This document shows, piece after piece, positions 1-9,970 of a stretch of DNA of 64,000 nt. Location of the stretch: positions 1 through 64,000 of the forward strand of contig JAKITD010000003.1 in the NCBI GenBank assembly GCA_021648265.1. The letters run 5' to 3'. Position 1 is the first letter of the stretch, and every line of letters begins with the position of its first letter. The stretch comes from Flavobacteriaceae bacterium. Its GTDB lineage: Bacteria > Bacteroidota > Bacteroidia > Flavobacteriales > Flavobacteriaceae. The notes under the pieces were generated by a model. That model was not told the origin of the DNA. It saw only the letters and a program-made list of their open reading frames with translations, and ran no database searches. A program made the position numbers and the translations under genes.

Positions 1-680
1 TTGTTTTAGCAGTAATCATCTGGTTTTTGTTTTTAAAATCTGGGATTCATCCAACTATAGCTGGAGTTCTACTGGCTTTTACTATTCCTGTGAATAGACG
101 AATAGACATCCCATTTTTTTCTGAAAACATAAAACGAATTTCTAGTAAATTGCTTGATTTTTCAGATAATGACGACGAAAATCATTTATTAACCAGTGAT
201 GAGGTAAAATGTATCGAAAACTTGGACGATTTAACAACCGAGGTTCGTTCTCCTCTTCAACATCTAGAACATAGACTCCATAGCTTAATTGCTTATTTTA
301 TTCTTCCTATTTTTGCTTTTGCAAATGCCGGTGTTGTTATAAGTGCTAACTACGATTTCAACTTCACATTAATGACTAATATTGCTTTAAGCTTGTTTTT
401 TGGCAAACTTATTGGAGTTTCATTATTTTCTTATTTAGGTTTAAAATTTAAAATTACTGAACTGCCTTCTGGTGTAAATTTTAAACAAATTATTGGTGTT
501 TCAGCAATTGCAGGAGTTGGTTTTACGATGTCTATTTTTATAGATAATTTAGCTTTTGAAGGCGATTTAATTAGTATTAATTCTGTAAAAGTGGGTATTA
601 TAATAGGATCGCTTGTTGCCGGAATTATTGGTTATTTAATTTTACGATTTACTAGTTCTAATGAATCTGAAAAGGAATAA
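1..680 (+). CDS. nhaA: Na+/H+ antiporter NhaA, C-terminal part (5' end outside window)
   Basis: Open frame to window start; motifs SGIHPTIAGVLLAFTIP, LHSLIAYFILPIFAFANAGV and GVGFTMSIFIDNLAF typical of NhaA. Confidence 0.93.
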   Translation, partial: VLAVIIWFLFLKSGIHPTIAGVLLAFTIPVNRRIDIPFFSENIKRISSKLLDFSDNDDENHLLTSDEVKCIENLDDLTTEVRSPLQHLEHRLHSLIAYFILPIFAFANAGVVISANYDFNFTLMTNIALSLFFGKLIGVSLFSYLGLKFKITELPSGVNFKQIIGVSAIAGVGFTMSIFIDNLAFEGDLISINSVKVGIIIGSLVAGIIGYLILRFTSSNESEKE

Positions 681-701
681 TATTTTGAATTACCTAACAT
701 T

Positions 702-1343
702 ATGAAAAAAATACTACTAGTAACATTTTTATTACTTCAAATTGAAATATACGCACAAAACAATTTGAAATGGAATATTGGAATTGAATTTTCGATTGAT
801 AACATATCTATCGACAACGGAGATAACAATGCTTATCTCATTACCGAAGGAAACATTAATGGATACGGAGTTGATTTTGATAACAATAATTTTAGTTTAG
901 GATTAATTACTCAATACTTTATTAATAAAAAATTAAGTATCTCATCTGGGCTTTTATATTCGAATAAAGATTTTACTGGAACATTCAATTGTGCAACGTG
1001 TGGCTCTACTCCTTTTCCAACTTATTCACCTGAAACAATTAAACAAAGGTTTCTAGTAATTCCTGCATCCATCGACTACACCTTTTTACTAGGAAGTTTA
1101 AAACCAATTTTAAAAGTGGGACTTAAAAACAATGTTGAAATAAATAATGATTTAAAAGAAATTAGCAAAGGTTATTTTTTAGAGGCTTTTTTCGGTGCGT
1201 TGGTTAATTATGAATTTTTAGAATATTGGAATATTGGAGTTGGCTATAACTATCAAATCACTTTAACTGAATTATATAAAACTGATGAGTTTAATTTAAA
1301 AACAAATAATTTCTATATTCAGATTAACTATAAGCTAAAATAA
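702..1343 (+). CDS. Outer-membrane beta-barrel-like secreted protein
   Basis: Signal peptide, alternating beta-strand pattern, C-terminal YNYQITLT...FYIQINYKLK. Confidence 0.6.
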   Translation: MKKILLVTFLLLQIEIYAQNNLKWNIGIEFSIDNISIDNGDNNAYLITEGNINGYGVDFDNNNFSLGLITQYFINKKLSISSGLLYSNKDFTGTFNCATCGSTPFPTYSPETIKQRFLVIPASIDYTFLLGSLKPILKVGLKNNVEINNDLKEISKGYFLEAFFGALVNYEFLEYWNIGVGYNYQITLTELYKTDEFNLKTNNFYIQINYKLK

Positions 1344-1394
1344 AGCTGGGTAAGACTGTTTATAATTAATTGATGGGACTCGCCTACTTACGAA

Positions 1395-1433
1395 TCCCGA
1401 GGCTTCGGGACTCGTGTCCCGATAACTATCGGA
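1395..1433. repeat. Two adjacent short palindromes TCCCGAGGCTTCGGGA and TCCCGATAACTATCGGA
   Basis: Seen directly; members of a dispersed TCCCGA/TCGGGA palindrome family. Confidence 0.8.
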
Positions 1434-1471
1434 ATTTTATTCGGTTTGTGTTGAGAAATTAAGCCGCACAA

Positions 1472-1618
1472 CTAATCTTTTATAAGATAGTTAATTGCTT
1501 TTTTGACTGTTTTATTTTTACCTAAATAATTACTAAAACCGCTTCTAAATCTTTTGCTTTCGTATTCCTTTTTCAGAAATCCTTTTATCGCAATGGTTTT
1601 CAGAAAATCCACTTCATT
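1472..1618 (-). pseudogene. Possible small-gene remnant (frame without in-frame start)
   Basis: Minus-strand open frame NEVDFLKTIAIKGFLKKEYESKRFRSGFSNYLGKNKTVKKAINYLIKD*; a one-base shift would join it to an upstream MLLTGKMK start. Confidence 0.3.
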
Positions 1619-1718
1619 TTACCTGTTAATAACATTTTTAATAACTCCTTTTTTTAGTTTTCAATTCGTCTATTCATAAAACTATCTTTATAAAGACTAA
1701 TCACTCTTTTATTATGTC

Positions 1719-2168
1719 ATGTATTATTACGACTTTCAAGTGGTGCTTCAAGAAGTCCCTGGAGAGATAAGCCTTTGCTTTTCTATTTCAGGTTGCAACT
1801 TGCGTTGTGAAGGTTGTCACTCTCCTTTTCTTTGGAAGGAAGGCAACGGAAACATACTCACGTTAGGCGTTTATACTTCATTACTAAAACAATATAAAAA
1901 CTTGGCTACTTGCGTGCTTTTTATGGGTGGCGAATGGCATAAAGAGGAACTAATTAATATGCTTCAACTAGCGAAAAAAAACAACTTAAAAACCTGCCTT
2001 TATACGGGTGAAGAAATTGTTCTAGAAGAAATAAAAAACCAACTCACTTTCCTTAAAACTGGAAGATGGAAACAAGAATTAGGCGGATTAGAAAACCCGA
2101 ATACCAACCAACTATTTATAAATGTAACGACAAACCAAAAACTAAATTATTTATTCAGTAAAAACTAA
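1719..2168 (+). CDS. nrdG: Anaerobic ribonucleotide reductase-activating protein (radical SAM)
   Basis: CNLRCEGCHSP radical-SAM CxxxCxxC motif; next to nrdD. Confidence 0.9.
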   Translation: MYYYDFQVVLQEVPGEISLCFSISGCNLRCEGCHSPFLWKEGNGNILTLGVYTSLLKQYKNLATCVLFMGGEWHKEELINMLQLAKKNNLKTCLYTGEEIVLEEIKNQLTFLKTGRWKQELGGLENPNTNQLFINVTTNQKLNYLFSKN

Positions 2169-2172
2169 ATGT

Positions 2173-4044
2173 ATGATACGATTAACACAGGAACAAGTTT
2201 CAAAAAAAATTGATTTTATAGACCATTACATCAACTCATCAAATGCTGCCGATGGCTCCAAAGTTGATGCCAATGCTAATGTAACTTCAAAAAATATTGC
2301 TACGATGGAAGCCGAACTGAATAAAGACATCAACATACAAGTAAATCGTGCTTTGGTTAAACGTAAAATTGCTTCCATTTTTGGTGACGATTTGGCAAAC
2401 GAATATACACGTCAAATTGAAGCACACGAGATCTATGTACACGATGAAACTTCGTTAAAGCCTTATTGTGTCTCAATTAGTATGTATCCTTTTTTGTTTG
2501 ATGGCCTGACCAAATTAGGTGGCGAAAGTAAAGCTCCAAAACACTTAGAAAGCTTTTGTGGAGAGTTTGTAAACCTTGTTTTTGCCATCAGTTCTCAATT
2601 TGCTGGAGCTTTGGCAACGGTGGAATTTCTAATGTATTTTGATCATTTTGCCAAAAAAGATTATGGTCAAAATTATATGGATAAGCATCCCGATTTAATC
2701 GCCAATCATTTACAACATGTCGTTTATGCCATAAATCAACCAGCTGCGGCGAGAGGATATCAGTCCGTTTTTTGGAATATCTCTTTATACGATGAAAGTT
2801 ATTTCAACAGTATATTCGAAGATTTTGTATTTCCAGATATGACCAAACCTGAATGGGAAGATGTAAAAAAACTACAAGTCTTTTTTATGAAATGGTTCAA
2901 TGAAGAACGTACCAAAGCAGTCTTAACTTTTCCTGTCGTAACTGCTGCTATGTTGGTAAAAGATGGAACTCCAGTGGATAAAGAATTTACCGAAATGTGT
3001 GCTCAAGAACTCAGTGAAGGAAATTCATTTTTTATCTATCAATCTGAAAGTGCCGATAGTTTGGCTTCCTGTTGTCGCCTTCGTAGTGAGATTAGTGACA
3101 ACACCTTTAGTTATTCCTTGGGAGCTGGTGGAGTAGCAACGGGTTCTATTAATGTGATTACGTTGAATATGAATCGCTTGATACAGCAAGGTGCGAATAT
3201 CCAAGAGGAAGTACAGAAAATTCATAAATATCAAGTGGCTTACCGAAAGCTGATTGAAGAATATGAAGCGTCCGGATTGCTTCCTGTTTACAAAGCTGGT
3301 TTTATCACTTTAGACAAACAGTTTTTGACCATTGGCATCAACGGAATGGTTGAAGCTGCCGAAAGTCAAGGGATTCAAGTAAGTAATAATACTGCTTATA
3401 AAAAATTTGTAAACAAATACCTAAAAGTAATTTACGACGAAAATAAACTAGCAAAAAAACAATACGGTTATATGTTTAATACCGAGTTTGTTCCTGCTGA
3501 AAATTTAGGGGTAAAAAATGCCAAATGGGATCGAGCCGATGGACTTTTTGTCCCACGAGATTGTTATAATTCGTATTTCTATGTAGTGGAAGATCATAAA
3601 ACCAACACGCTCGATAAAATTATTCTCCACGGAAATGAAAACATCCAATATCTAGATGGTGGTTCTGCACTTCATTTAAATTTAGAAGAAACTCCTAACA
3701 AAGATGGTTTTATCAATCTACTGGATGCTACAGCTGCTGCGGGTTGTAATTACTTTTGCTTCAATATTAAAATTACCATTTGTAATGATTGCAACCATAT
3801 TGATAAACAAACACTTTATAAATGCCCCGAATGTGAATCTAAAAATGTAGATCACGCAACTCGTGTTATCGGTTATTTAAAAAGAGTTTCTAGCTTTAGT
3901 AGCAAACGACAAGTAGAACACGATTTACGTCATTATCATATTAAACCTCCAAAGGATGCTTTAGGTAAAAATAGAGTAGCGACCTTTTCTAGAAGTACTA
4001 AAAAAGAAAGAAATATCTTTGAAGAATCTTTGTATTCGAATTAG
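2173..4044 (+). CDS. nrdD: Anaerobic ribonucleoside-triphosphate reductase
   Basis: 623 aa; C-terminal CNDC...CPEC zinc site followed by the glycyl-radical RVIGYL motif; next to nrdG. Confidence 0.94.
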   Translation: MIRLTQEQVSKKIDFIDHYINSSNAADGSKVDANANVTSKNIATMEAELNKDINIQVNRALVKRKIASIFGDDLANEYTRQIEAHEIYVHDETSLKPYCVSISMYPFLFDGLTKLGGESKAPKHLESFCGEFVNLVFAISSQFAGALATVEFLMYFDHFAKKDYGQNYMDKHPDLIANHLQHVVYAINQPAAARGYQSVFWNISLYDESYFNSIFEDFVFPDMTKPEWEDVKKLQVFFMKWFNEERTKAVLTFPVVTAAMLVKDGTPVDKEFTEMCAQELSEGNSFFIYQSESADSLASCCRLRSEISDNTFSYSLGAGGVATGSINVITLNMNRLIQQGANIQEEVQKIHKYQVAYRKLIEEYEASGLLPVYKAGFITLDKQFLTIGINGMVEAAESQGIQVSNNTAYKKFVNKYLKVIYDENKLAKKQYGYMFNTEFVPAENLGVKNAKWDRADGLFVPRDCYNSYFYVVEDHKTNTLDKIILHGNENIQYLDGGSALHLNLEETPNKDGFINLLDATAAAGCNYFCFNIKITICNDCNHIDKQTLYKCPECESKNVDHATRVIGYLKRVSSFSSKRQVEHDLRHYHIKPPKDALGKNRVATFSRSTKKERNIFEESLYSN

Positions 4045-4067
4045 ATAAATCAATTTTATATTATCTA

Positions 4068-4126
4068 GTCGAGCGCAGTCGAGACCTTTTTATATAGTTC
4101 TCGACTGCTCCCGATAATTTTCGGGA
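4068..4126. repeat. Inverted repeat GAGCGCAGTCGAGA/TCTCGACTGC with TCCCGATAATTTTCGGGA palindrome embedded in the right arm
   Basis: Seen directly between nrdD and cysH-like; may also act as a terminator. Confidence 0.7.
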
Positions 4127-4159
4127 CGAACGGACAAACGTAACAATCTAACAACAAAA

Positions 4160-4810
4160 ATGACTATCATCGAAATCCATCAACAATTAAAGAAGTATCA
4201 AGTCGAAAATAGAAAAGTGCTTGTTACTTCTTCTTTTCAAACCCATAGCATTCCCTTATTGCATATTTTAAGTACTTCGGAAGTGGAAGTTGAGGTGTTA
4301 TTTATCAATACTGGATTTCATTTTGCAGAAACGGTTTCGTTTAAAGATGAAGTTTCAGAATTACTCAATTTGAAAGTAATAGATGTTCGTTCGCAAGTTC
4401 CTAAAAGCCTTCAGAAAGATGAAGAAGGGCATTTTTATTTTGCTTCCGATACTGATTATTGTTGTTTTTTAAACAAAACACAACCTTTAGAGCCTTTCTT
4501 AATGCAGAATGACGTTTGGATTTCGGGAGTTCGTTCCGAGCAAAGTTCCGAAAGAAAAAATATGAAAACCGAACAGGAATCTCCTTTTAATACGCTACGG
4601 TTTCATCCACTATTAGATTGGACTTCCAAGCAAATTTATGAGTATAGAATGCGTTATAATTTACCCGAACACCCCTTAGACAAAGAAGGATATCAAAGTA
4701 TTGGTTGTGCCCCTTGTACTCGAAAATTTGATGCTAATGATGAGCGATCTGCAAGATGGTTTGGACAAAACAAAACCGAATGTGGATTGCATAAAAATTT
4801 AATAAAATGA
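4160..4810 (+). CDS. Phosphoadenosine/adenosine phosphosulfate reductase family protein (CysH-like)
   Basis: CC...CxxC cluster motif (DYCCFLNK; IGCAPCTRK), HPLLDWT, ECGLH. Confidence 0.88.
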   Translation: MTIIEIHQQLKKYQVENRKVLVTSSFQTHSIPLLHILSTSEVEVEVLFINTGFHFAETVSFKDEVSELLNLKVIDVRSQVPKSLQKDEEGHFYFASDTDYCCFLNKTQPLEPFLMQNDVWISGVRSEQSSERKNMKTEQESPFNTLRFHPLLDWTSKQIYEYRMRYNLPEHPLDKEGYQSIGCAPCTRKFDANDERSARWFGQNKTECGLHKNLIK

Positions 4811-5727
4811 GAATATTAATTACCGGTGGTGCAGGTTATATTGGCACCGAATTGGTCTATTTATTAGAACAAGAAAAGGCTATCAAAGAAATCGTAGTGT
4901 ACGATAATTTAAGCCGTAAAAACTTCAATCTATTTATTGGAAAAACGAAATTACCTTCCAAAAAAGTCCGTTTGGTGATTGGCGATTTATTAGATTCAAG
5001 AAAGTTGAAAGTGGAAGTAGAAAAGGCGGATGTGGTGTTTCATTTAGCCGCAAATGTAACCACACCTTTTGCAGATTACAATCCGCATGAGTATGATCAA
5101 ACCAATAATTGGGGAACGGCAGAACTCACTTATTTAATTGAAAATAGTGCTGTTTCAAAATTTATTTATGTGAGTAGTGTTTCTGTGTATGGAGCTTCAG
5201 AAAAGGAATTGGATATTAACTCCACTCCCAACCCAAAAACCTTTTATGGAATCTCTAAATGGAATGCTGAAAAACACGTACAACGACTTCAAAAATCAAG
5301 TATTGACACCTACATTCTTCGTTTAGGAAATGTGTATGGTTATAGTAAAAGTATGCGATTTGATTCGGTGATTAACAAGTTTATGTTTGAAGCCAACTTT
5401 AAAAATCACATTCGAATTCACGGTGACGGAAACCAAATGCGATCTTTTATTCACATAGACAAAGTAAGTTCATTGTTGAAGAACTTACTGTTTTCAGAAT
5501 TAAAACCTGACACTTATAATTTGGTAGAACAAAATTATAGTGTCAATGAAATTGTCGATGTTTTAAAGCAAATTAATCCAGATTTAGAGTTTACTTATCT
5601 TACTCAAAATATGATTATGCGGAGTTTAATTATAAGTCCAGATAACAGAATAAACGCTATTTGTAAAAACAAAAATAACGATTTGTCAGAAGCCCTGTTA
5701 AAGTTTAAAAAAGAGTTTAGTTTCTAA
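4807..5727 (+). CDS. NAD-dependent epimerase/dehydratase (SDR family)
   Basis: GGAGYIG Rossmann motif, YGISKWNAEK catalytic YxxxK. Confidence 0.88.
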   Translation: MRILITGGAGYIGTELVYLLEQEKAIKEIVVYDNLSRKNFNLFIGKTKLPSKKVRLVIGDLLDSRKLKVEVEKADVVFHLAANVTTPFADYNPHEYDQTNNWGTAELTYLIENSAVSKFIYVSSVSVYGASEKELDINSTPNPKTFYGISKWNAEKHVQRLQKSSIDTYILRLGNVYGYSKSMRFDSVINKFMFEANFKNHIRIHGDGNQMRSFIHIDKVSSLLKNLLFSELKPDTYNLVEQNYSVNEIVDVLKQINPDLEFTYLTQNMIMRSLIISPDNRINAICKNKNNDLSEALLKFKKEFSF

Positions 5728-5767
5728 GTCCTTGTTTTATTGTTGGAAACAACAGTCTAGTATAAGG

Positions 5768-6823
5768 TTATTCTTTAATGACTTTAATAATTTTACTTTC
5801 ATTAAGAATTAGAAAATAGATCCCTGCAGACAGATCTTGAAGGCTAATTTTTTCATTTTTTTTAACAATGCCTTTCTCCAAAACAGCTCCGGAAACACTA
5901 TAGATTGAATATTTCACAGGAGTAATTAATCCTGAAATTTGAATAAAATTAGATGCCGGATTAGGATGCACAGTAATTTTTTCTATGTCAAAATTGCTAA
6001 TAGAAAGAAGAGGGGGTAATTCAAACTTACTTATTTTAAAATCTTCTGCAATATAAAGTATGTCATTAAAAATTTCTAATCCTTGAGTAGGATTGTATAA
6101 TCCCGAAACAACAGTTTCTCTTACTGGATTTGAATTTCTCATATCAATTTTAGAGATACGGTCTTGACCTATACTTTGACCAGCTTCAGCAATATATAGT
6201 TCATATCCTCTATGTATCAATCCTCTAGGTAGTAATAAGTTTGAAATAACATTAACTGCTATCGGATTGGGGTCGGTTAAATCAGTTTTTAAAACTTTAT
6301 CTTCTACATACGTGGCTATAAACAAATCATCTTCTACCAATTCCAATGCGTAAGGTGTTTCAATTCCATTAATAACCTCAACAATAGGAGGATTCGGAAT
6401 TGATATGTCTATTTTTATTATTCTATCCAAACCAAATTGGGCTATATATAATTCATTTCCGTACATTTCTAAGTCAAATGCACTTGAAACATTTTCAACT
6501 ATAACGATAGGTGTCGGATTAGGGTCCGAAAGATCTATTTTAGAAATTTTATTTATTCCCTGAACTTGAGAGAAATATAATTCAGTTCCATCAATTGCCA
6601 ATCCCCAAGGCTGAACAACACTAAGAACTACTTCTGGTATTGGATCTGGCACTGATATATCCAATTTAATTATTCTATTTGCGTTTCTTTCTGAGATGTA
6701 AAGTTCACCTTCATATACTAAGAGGTCTTGTGGTTGGTTTAATCCTGTGACAAAATCTGTTGCCTGAGAGTGAATATTTAAACTGATAAATAAGAGGACT
6801 CCGAAAGAATAAAAATATTTCAT
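5768..6823 (-). CDS. Beta-propeller repeat protein with T9SS type A C-terminal sorting domain
   Basis: Repeated KIDLSDPNPxP / ELYIAExxxxRI blades; C-terminus VHPNPASNFIQISG...IYFLILNESKIIKVIKE. Confidence 0.8.
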   Translation of the reverse strand: MKYFYSFGVLLFISLNIHSQATDFVTGLNQPQDLLVYEGELYISERNANRIIKLDISVPDPIPEVVLSVVQPWGLAIDGTELYFSQVQGINKISKIDLSDPNPTPIVIVENVSSAFDLEMYGNELYIAQFGLDRIIKIDISIPNPPIVEVINGIETPYALELVEDDLFIATYVEDKVLKTDLTDPNPIAVNVISNLLLPRGLIHRGYELYIAEAGQSIGQDRISKIDMRNSNPVRETVVSGLYNPTQGLEIFNDILYIAEDFKISKFELPPLLSISNFDIEKITVHPNPASNFIQISGLITPVKYSIYSVSGAVLEKGIVKKNEKISLQDLSAGIYFLILNESKIIKVIKE

Positions 6824-7031
6824 TTATTTGTATTATAGTTAATAGTTACTGATAACATCAAGGATAGCCGCAGTAATTTTTTCCAAAAAAAAATTATTGA
6901 CTGTTATCTAGTGTTGTCTTTAGTTTTTCTATTTTGCTATTCTATTTAGTCCAAAGCTAAGCAAAATCTTTATTATAGGAAAAACGTAGTTCGAAAATGA
7001 GTCCAATAATTTTAAAGGACTAAAAATGAAC

Positions 7032-7056
7032 TACCTCGACCCAAGGGTGCGAGGTA
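7032..7056. repeat. Hairpin TACCTCGACCCAAGGGTGCGAGGTA (probable IS right-end hairpin, one bulged base)
   Basis: Perfect stem apart from one bulge, abutting the tnpA stop codon. Confidence 0.7.
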
Positions 7057-7503
7057 TCAAAATAACTTTAATTGTGAAGTGTGAATCTTTTTATATTCTC
7101 CCGTCTTACCTTGATTTTTCAAATATTTCTTGATTACTTCTTCATTTGCATACTGACCAACTGTATTAATATAATATCCCGAAGTCCAAAATTTTCCACC
7201 CCATAATAATCGTTTAACTTCTGGATGTAATCTGAATATTTCTCGGGCTGTCAAACTTTTTACAGTATTCACAATCTTTTTAGGTGAAATCATCGGAACA
7301 CTCTGTATCAAAAAATGAACGTGATTATCATCACATCCTATTTCTATAAAATGAATCTCATATCGAGATGAGATACCTAAACAAATCTCTTGCAATGTTA
7401 CGGAAACTTCATCTGTTAATACACTTCTCCTATATTTTATAGGACAAACCAAATGATACAACAACAAACTCTTATTATGACTCTTATGGATATGCTCACT
7501 CAT
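7057..7503 (-). mobile_element. tnpA: IS200/IS605-family Y1 HUH transposase TnpA
   Basis: NDNHVHFLIQ-type HUH motif (DDNHVHFLIQS), GGKFWTSGYYINTVGQY catalytic Tyr region; flanking hairpins at 7032-7056 and 7532-7549. Confidence 0.93.
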
Positions 7504-7531
7504 TCCACAAAAATAACTATCTTACGCTACA

Positions 7532-7549
7532 CCCGACGCAAGCGTCGGG
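7532..7549. repeat. Hairpin CCCGACGC-AA-GCGTCGGG (probable IS left-end hairpin)
   Basis: Perfect 8-bp stem, 2-nt loop, upstream of tnpA. Confidence 0.7.
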
Positions 7550-7561
7550 GAATTCTCTTGA

Positions 7562-9970
7562 TTAAAACTTATAACTAACCGCAGCAATAAAATTAAGCCC
7601 CGGAGCAGCCAAACCAGAAGAATAGGTTCGGTAACGTTGGTTGGTAATATTTTCTACTGTTGCATTAATTTGCAATGCTTGGGTGATTTGGTATTGTGCT
7701 CCAAAATTTAACGTGTACCAAGAGGGAGAATATGGATTTCCGTTTTCGTCTAAAGCGTATAAATGTGGTTTTCCTTGCTCGCCAGGAGCTAAATCTTCAA
7801 AACTAAACTCTCCATTATATTCTGCAAAAGCATCAAATTTTAGTTTGTTAAGTTTAAAAGTTAAATGTGTGTTCCCAAATTGTGGTGCTACGTGTCTAAC
7901 TGCTTCTCTACTTCCATCCTCTTCTTCTTGGTAGCCATCGGTAATATTGTATTGTGAAGTTAATTGTACGCTTTTAGAAAAGTTGATTTCAACTCCTACT
8001 TCAAAACCGTAAATTTCTGCACGACCTCCATTTTGAATGGCTTGTACCTTGCTTAATTCTCCTTGATATATAATTTCGGTTTGACCATCAATACTGTAAT
8101 CTCTTCGCACCAAAGCATCTTCTAAAAAGGTAATATATCCTGCAAAATCAAATTTTACTACATCTTCAAAATTTAAAGTGGCTACAATTTCTCCATTATA
8201 GGCATACTCGGGTTTTAAATCTGGATTTGGAACTACTACCGAGCCTGGTTCGCTATCGAAAATCTTCCCAATATCATCAATATTCGGTGCTCTGAAAGCG
8301 GTTGAAAAGTTAAATCGCCATCCCAAAATATTGCTTGCTTGCCAATTTAACCCAACACTTCCTGTTAAAGCGCCTGTGTTAATAGTTGCTTCGGTAAATG
8401 GAAAATCGTAATAAGGAGTATCAAAATTGGCATATAATAATATGTAGTTATAACGCAATCCTGCTTGTAATGATAAAGTTTCAGTTAATTTAGATTGTAA
8501 ACTTACATAGGCTGCCACCGATTGCCAAGTAGATCCATCAGGGTAACGCGATGCTGTTTCTGCAGTATCTCCATTGAAGATATCGGTTTTCTTTCCGTTG
8601 GAATTTACTTTGTTATAAATATATTCAAGCCCGTAAAACAGCTTACTTTTTCCAAACTTTTTTATAAAATCCAATGCCGAAGTATAGGCATCTACTTTCT
8701 CTTTGGTTTCGTATAAAGTAGTATCACCAAAGCTTCTATCTTTTCTTCCTTCTTTAAAATTTTGATATGATAAAGTAGCTATGCTTTTATCGTAAAAAGT
8801 AGTTCCGTTATGTGTTATTTCAAGATTTCCACTCATCCATTCTTGGGGTGCATAATCCCAAACTGCCGATCTAAACTGCCCGTCTTCCTTTCTGGTTAAA
8901 CGATCGTACCTTGGATAATCGCTTGTGGTTGTGTAAAATAACCCTAAGTTAAAATCCCAATTTTGTGAAGGCATATACCTGATTTTCTGCATTGCATTAA
9001 TTTGGTTATAACCTGTTGGTACTTGTACTCTCGGGTCGTTATTTGTAACCACGACATCTACTCCGTCAATTGTTTCTACATATTCAGAACGTAAAAAATC
9101 GTCTGGACCGTATTTTCCCATTTTTAAATCTCCAAAATCGGTATAGGAGACACTGGTTAAAAAAGCCCATTCTTTTAGTCCGATATTAAAATCTATATGC
9201 CCTGTTTTTTCCTCACTAGCGGTTGCATATCTTAGGGTTGCATTTCCAGAAAAAGAGGTTCCTTCTTCAAAAGAAAATTTAGCGTCTTTGGTGTAAAAAT
9301 TCATCACTCCACCTATGGCATCGCTTCCGTAAACTACAGATCCTGGGCCTAAAATAACTTCTGTTCTTTCAATAGAAAAGGGATCTATAGAAATTATAGA
9401 TTGAACATTTCCACCACGAAAAATAGCATTATTAAAACGCACACCATCTACTGCAATTAACAAACGATTGGTTGAAAATCCTCTAATAATAGGGCTTCCG
9501 CCACCCAACTGGCTTTTTTGAATAAACACATTTCCGCTGCTTTCTAGTAAATCTGCGGAAGTTTGAGGATTGGTAAACATAATATCTTCGCTGGTAATGC
9601 TCGATATTTTCTGAGGAATATCACCTTTGTCTTGTTTAAATTTTGAAACTGATAAAATCACCTCATCAAGAGTACTAGCATCTAGTTCTAAATACACTGT
9701 TTTTTTAGATTCTAGAATATGCTCTTTGAAAAGTGTAATAGTAATATGAGCTATATGCTGAAATGTGATTTTTTCGTTTGCTGAAAAACCTGAAATATCT
9801 ACAAAACCATCAAAATCTGTAATTCCTGAAATGGTTTTATCGGTATTAAATATGGCAACTCCAGAAATTGGAGAATGTGAATCTTTTTCAAAAACTTGAA
9901 TCTTTTGAGCAATGATTGAAGAAAAAGAAAGGAAGAAAAATATGAAAACTATGGGCAGTTTTATGCTCAT
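7562..9970 (-). CDS. TonB-dependent outer-membrane receptor
   Basis: Carboxypeptidase-like N-terminal domain, plug (SSGNVFIQKSQLGGGSPIIRGFSTNRLLIAVDGVRFNNAIFRGGN), C-terminal barrel ending in aromatic F. Confidence 0.93.
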   Translation of the reverse strand: MSIKLPIVFIFFFLSFSSIIAQKIQVFEKDSHSPISGVAIFNTDKTISGITDFDGFVDISGFSANEKITFQHIAHITITLFKEHILESKKTVYLELDASTLDEVILSVSKFKQDKGDIPQKISSITSEDIMFTNPQTSADLLESSGNVFIQKSQLGGGSPIIRGFSTNRLLIAVDGVRFNNAIFRGGNVQSIISIDPFSIERTEVILGPGSVVYGSDAIGGVMNFYTKDAKFSFEEGTSFSGNATLRYATASEEKTGHIDFNIGLKEWAFLTSVSYTDFGDLKMGKYGPDDFLRSEYVETIDGVDVVVTNNDPRVQVPTGYNQINAMQKIRYMPSQNWDFNLGLFYTTTSDYPRYDRLTRKEDGQFRSAVWDYAPQEWMSGNLEITHNGTTFYDKSIATLSYQNFKEGRKDRSFGDTTLYETKEKVDAYTSALDFIKKFGKSKLFYGLEYIYNKVNSNGKKTDIFNGDTAETASRYPDGSTWQSVAAYVSLQSKLTETLSLQAGLRYNYILLYANFDTPYYDFPFTEATINTGALTGSVGLNWQASNILGWRFNFSTAFRAPNIDDIGKIFDSEPGSVVVPNPDLKPEYAYNGEIVATLNFEDVVKFDFAGYITFLEDALVRRDYSIDGQTEIIYQGELSKVQAIQNGGRAEIYGFEVGVEINFSKSVQLTSQYNITDGYQEEEDGSREAVRHVAPQFGNTHLTFKLNKLKFDAFAEYNGEFSFEDLAPGEQGKPHLYALDENGNPYSPSWYTLNFGAQYQITQALQINATVENITNQRYRTYSSGLAAPGLNFIAAVSYKF

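Noticed and set aside
7641-7934. Plus-strand 97-aa ORF within the TonB-receptor gene
   Set aside because: Antisense to a strongly supported CDS; no independent coding evidence. Same reasoning for 8522, 10773, 10789, 13475, 16334, 23096, 53636 and similar short ORFs.
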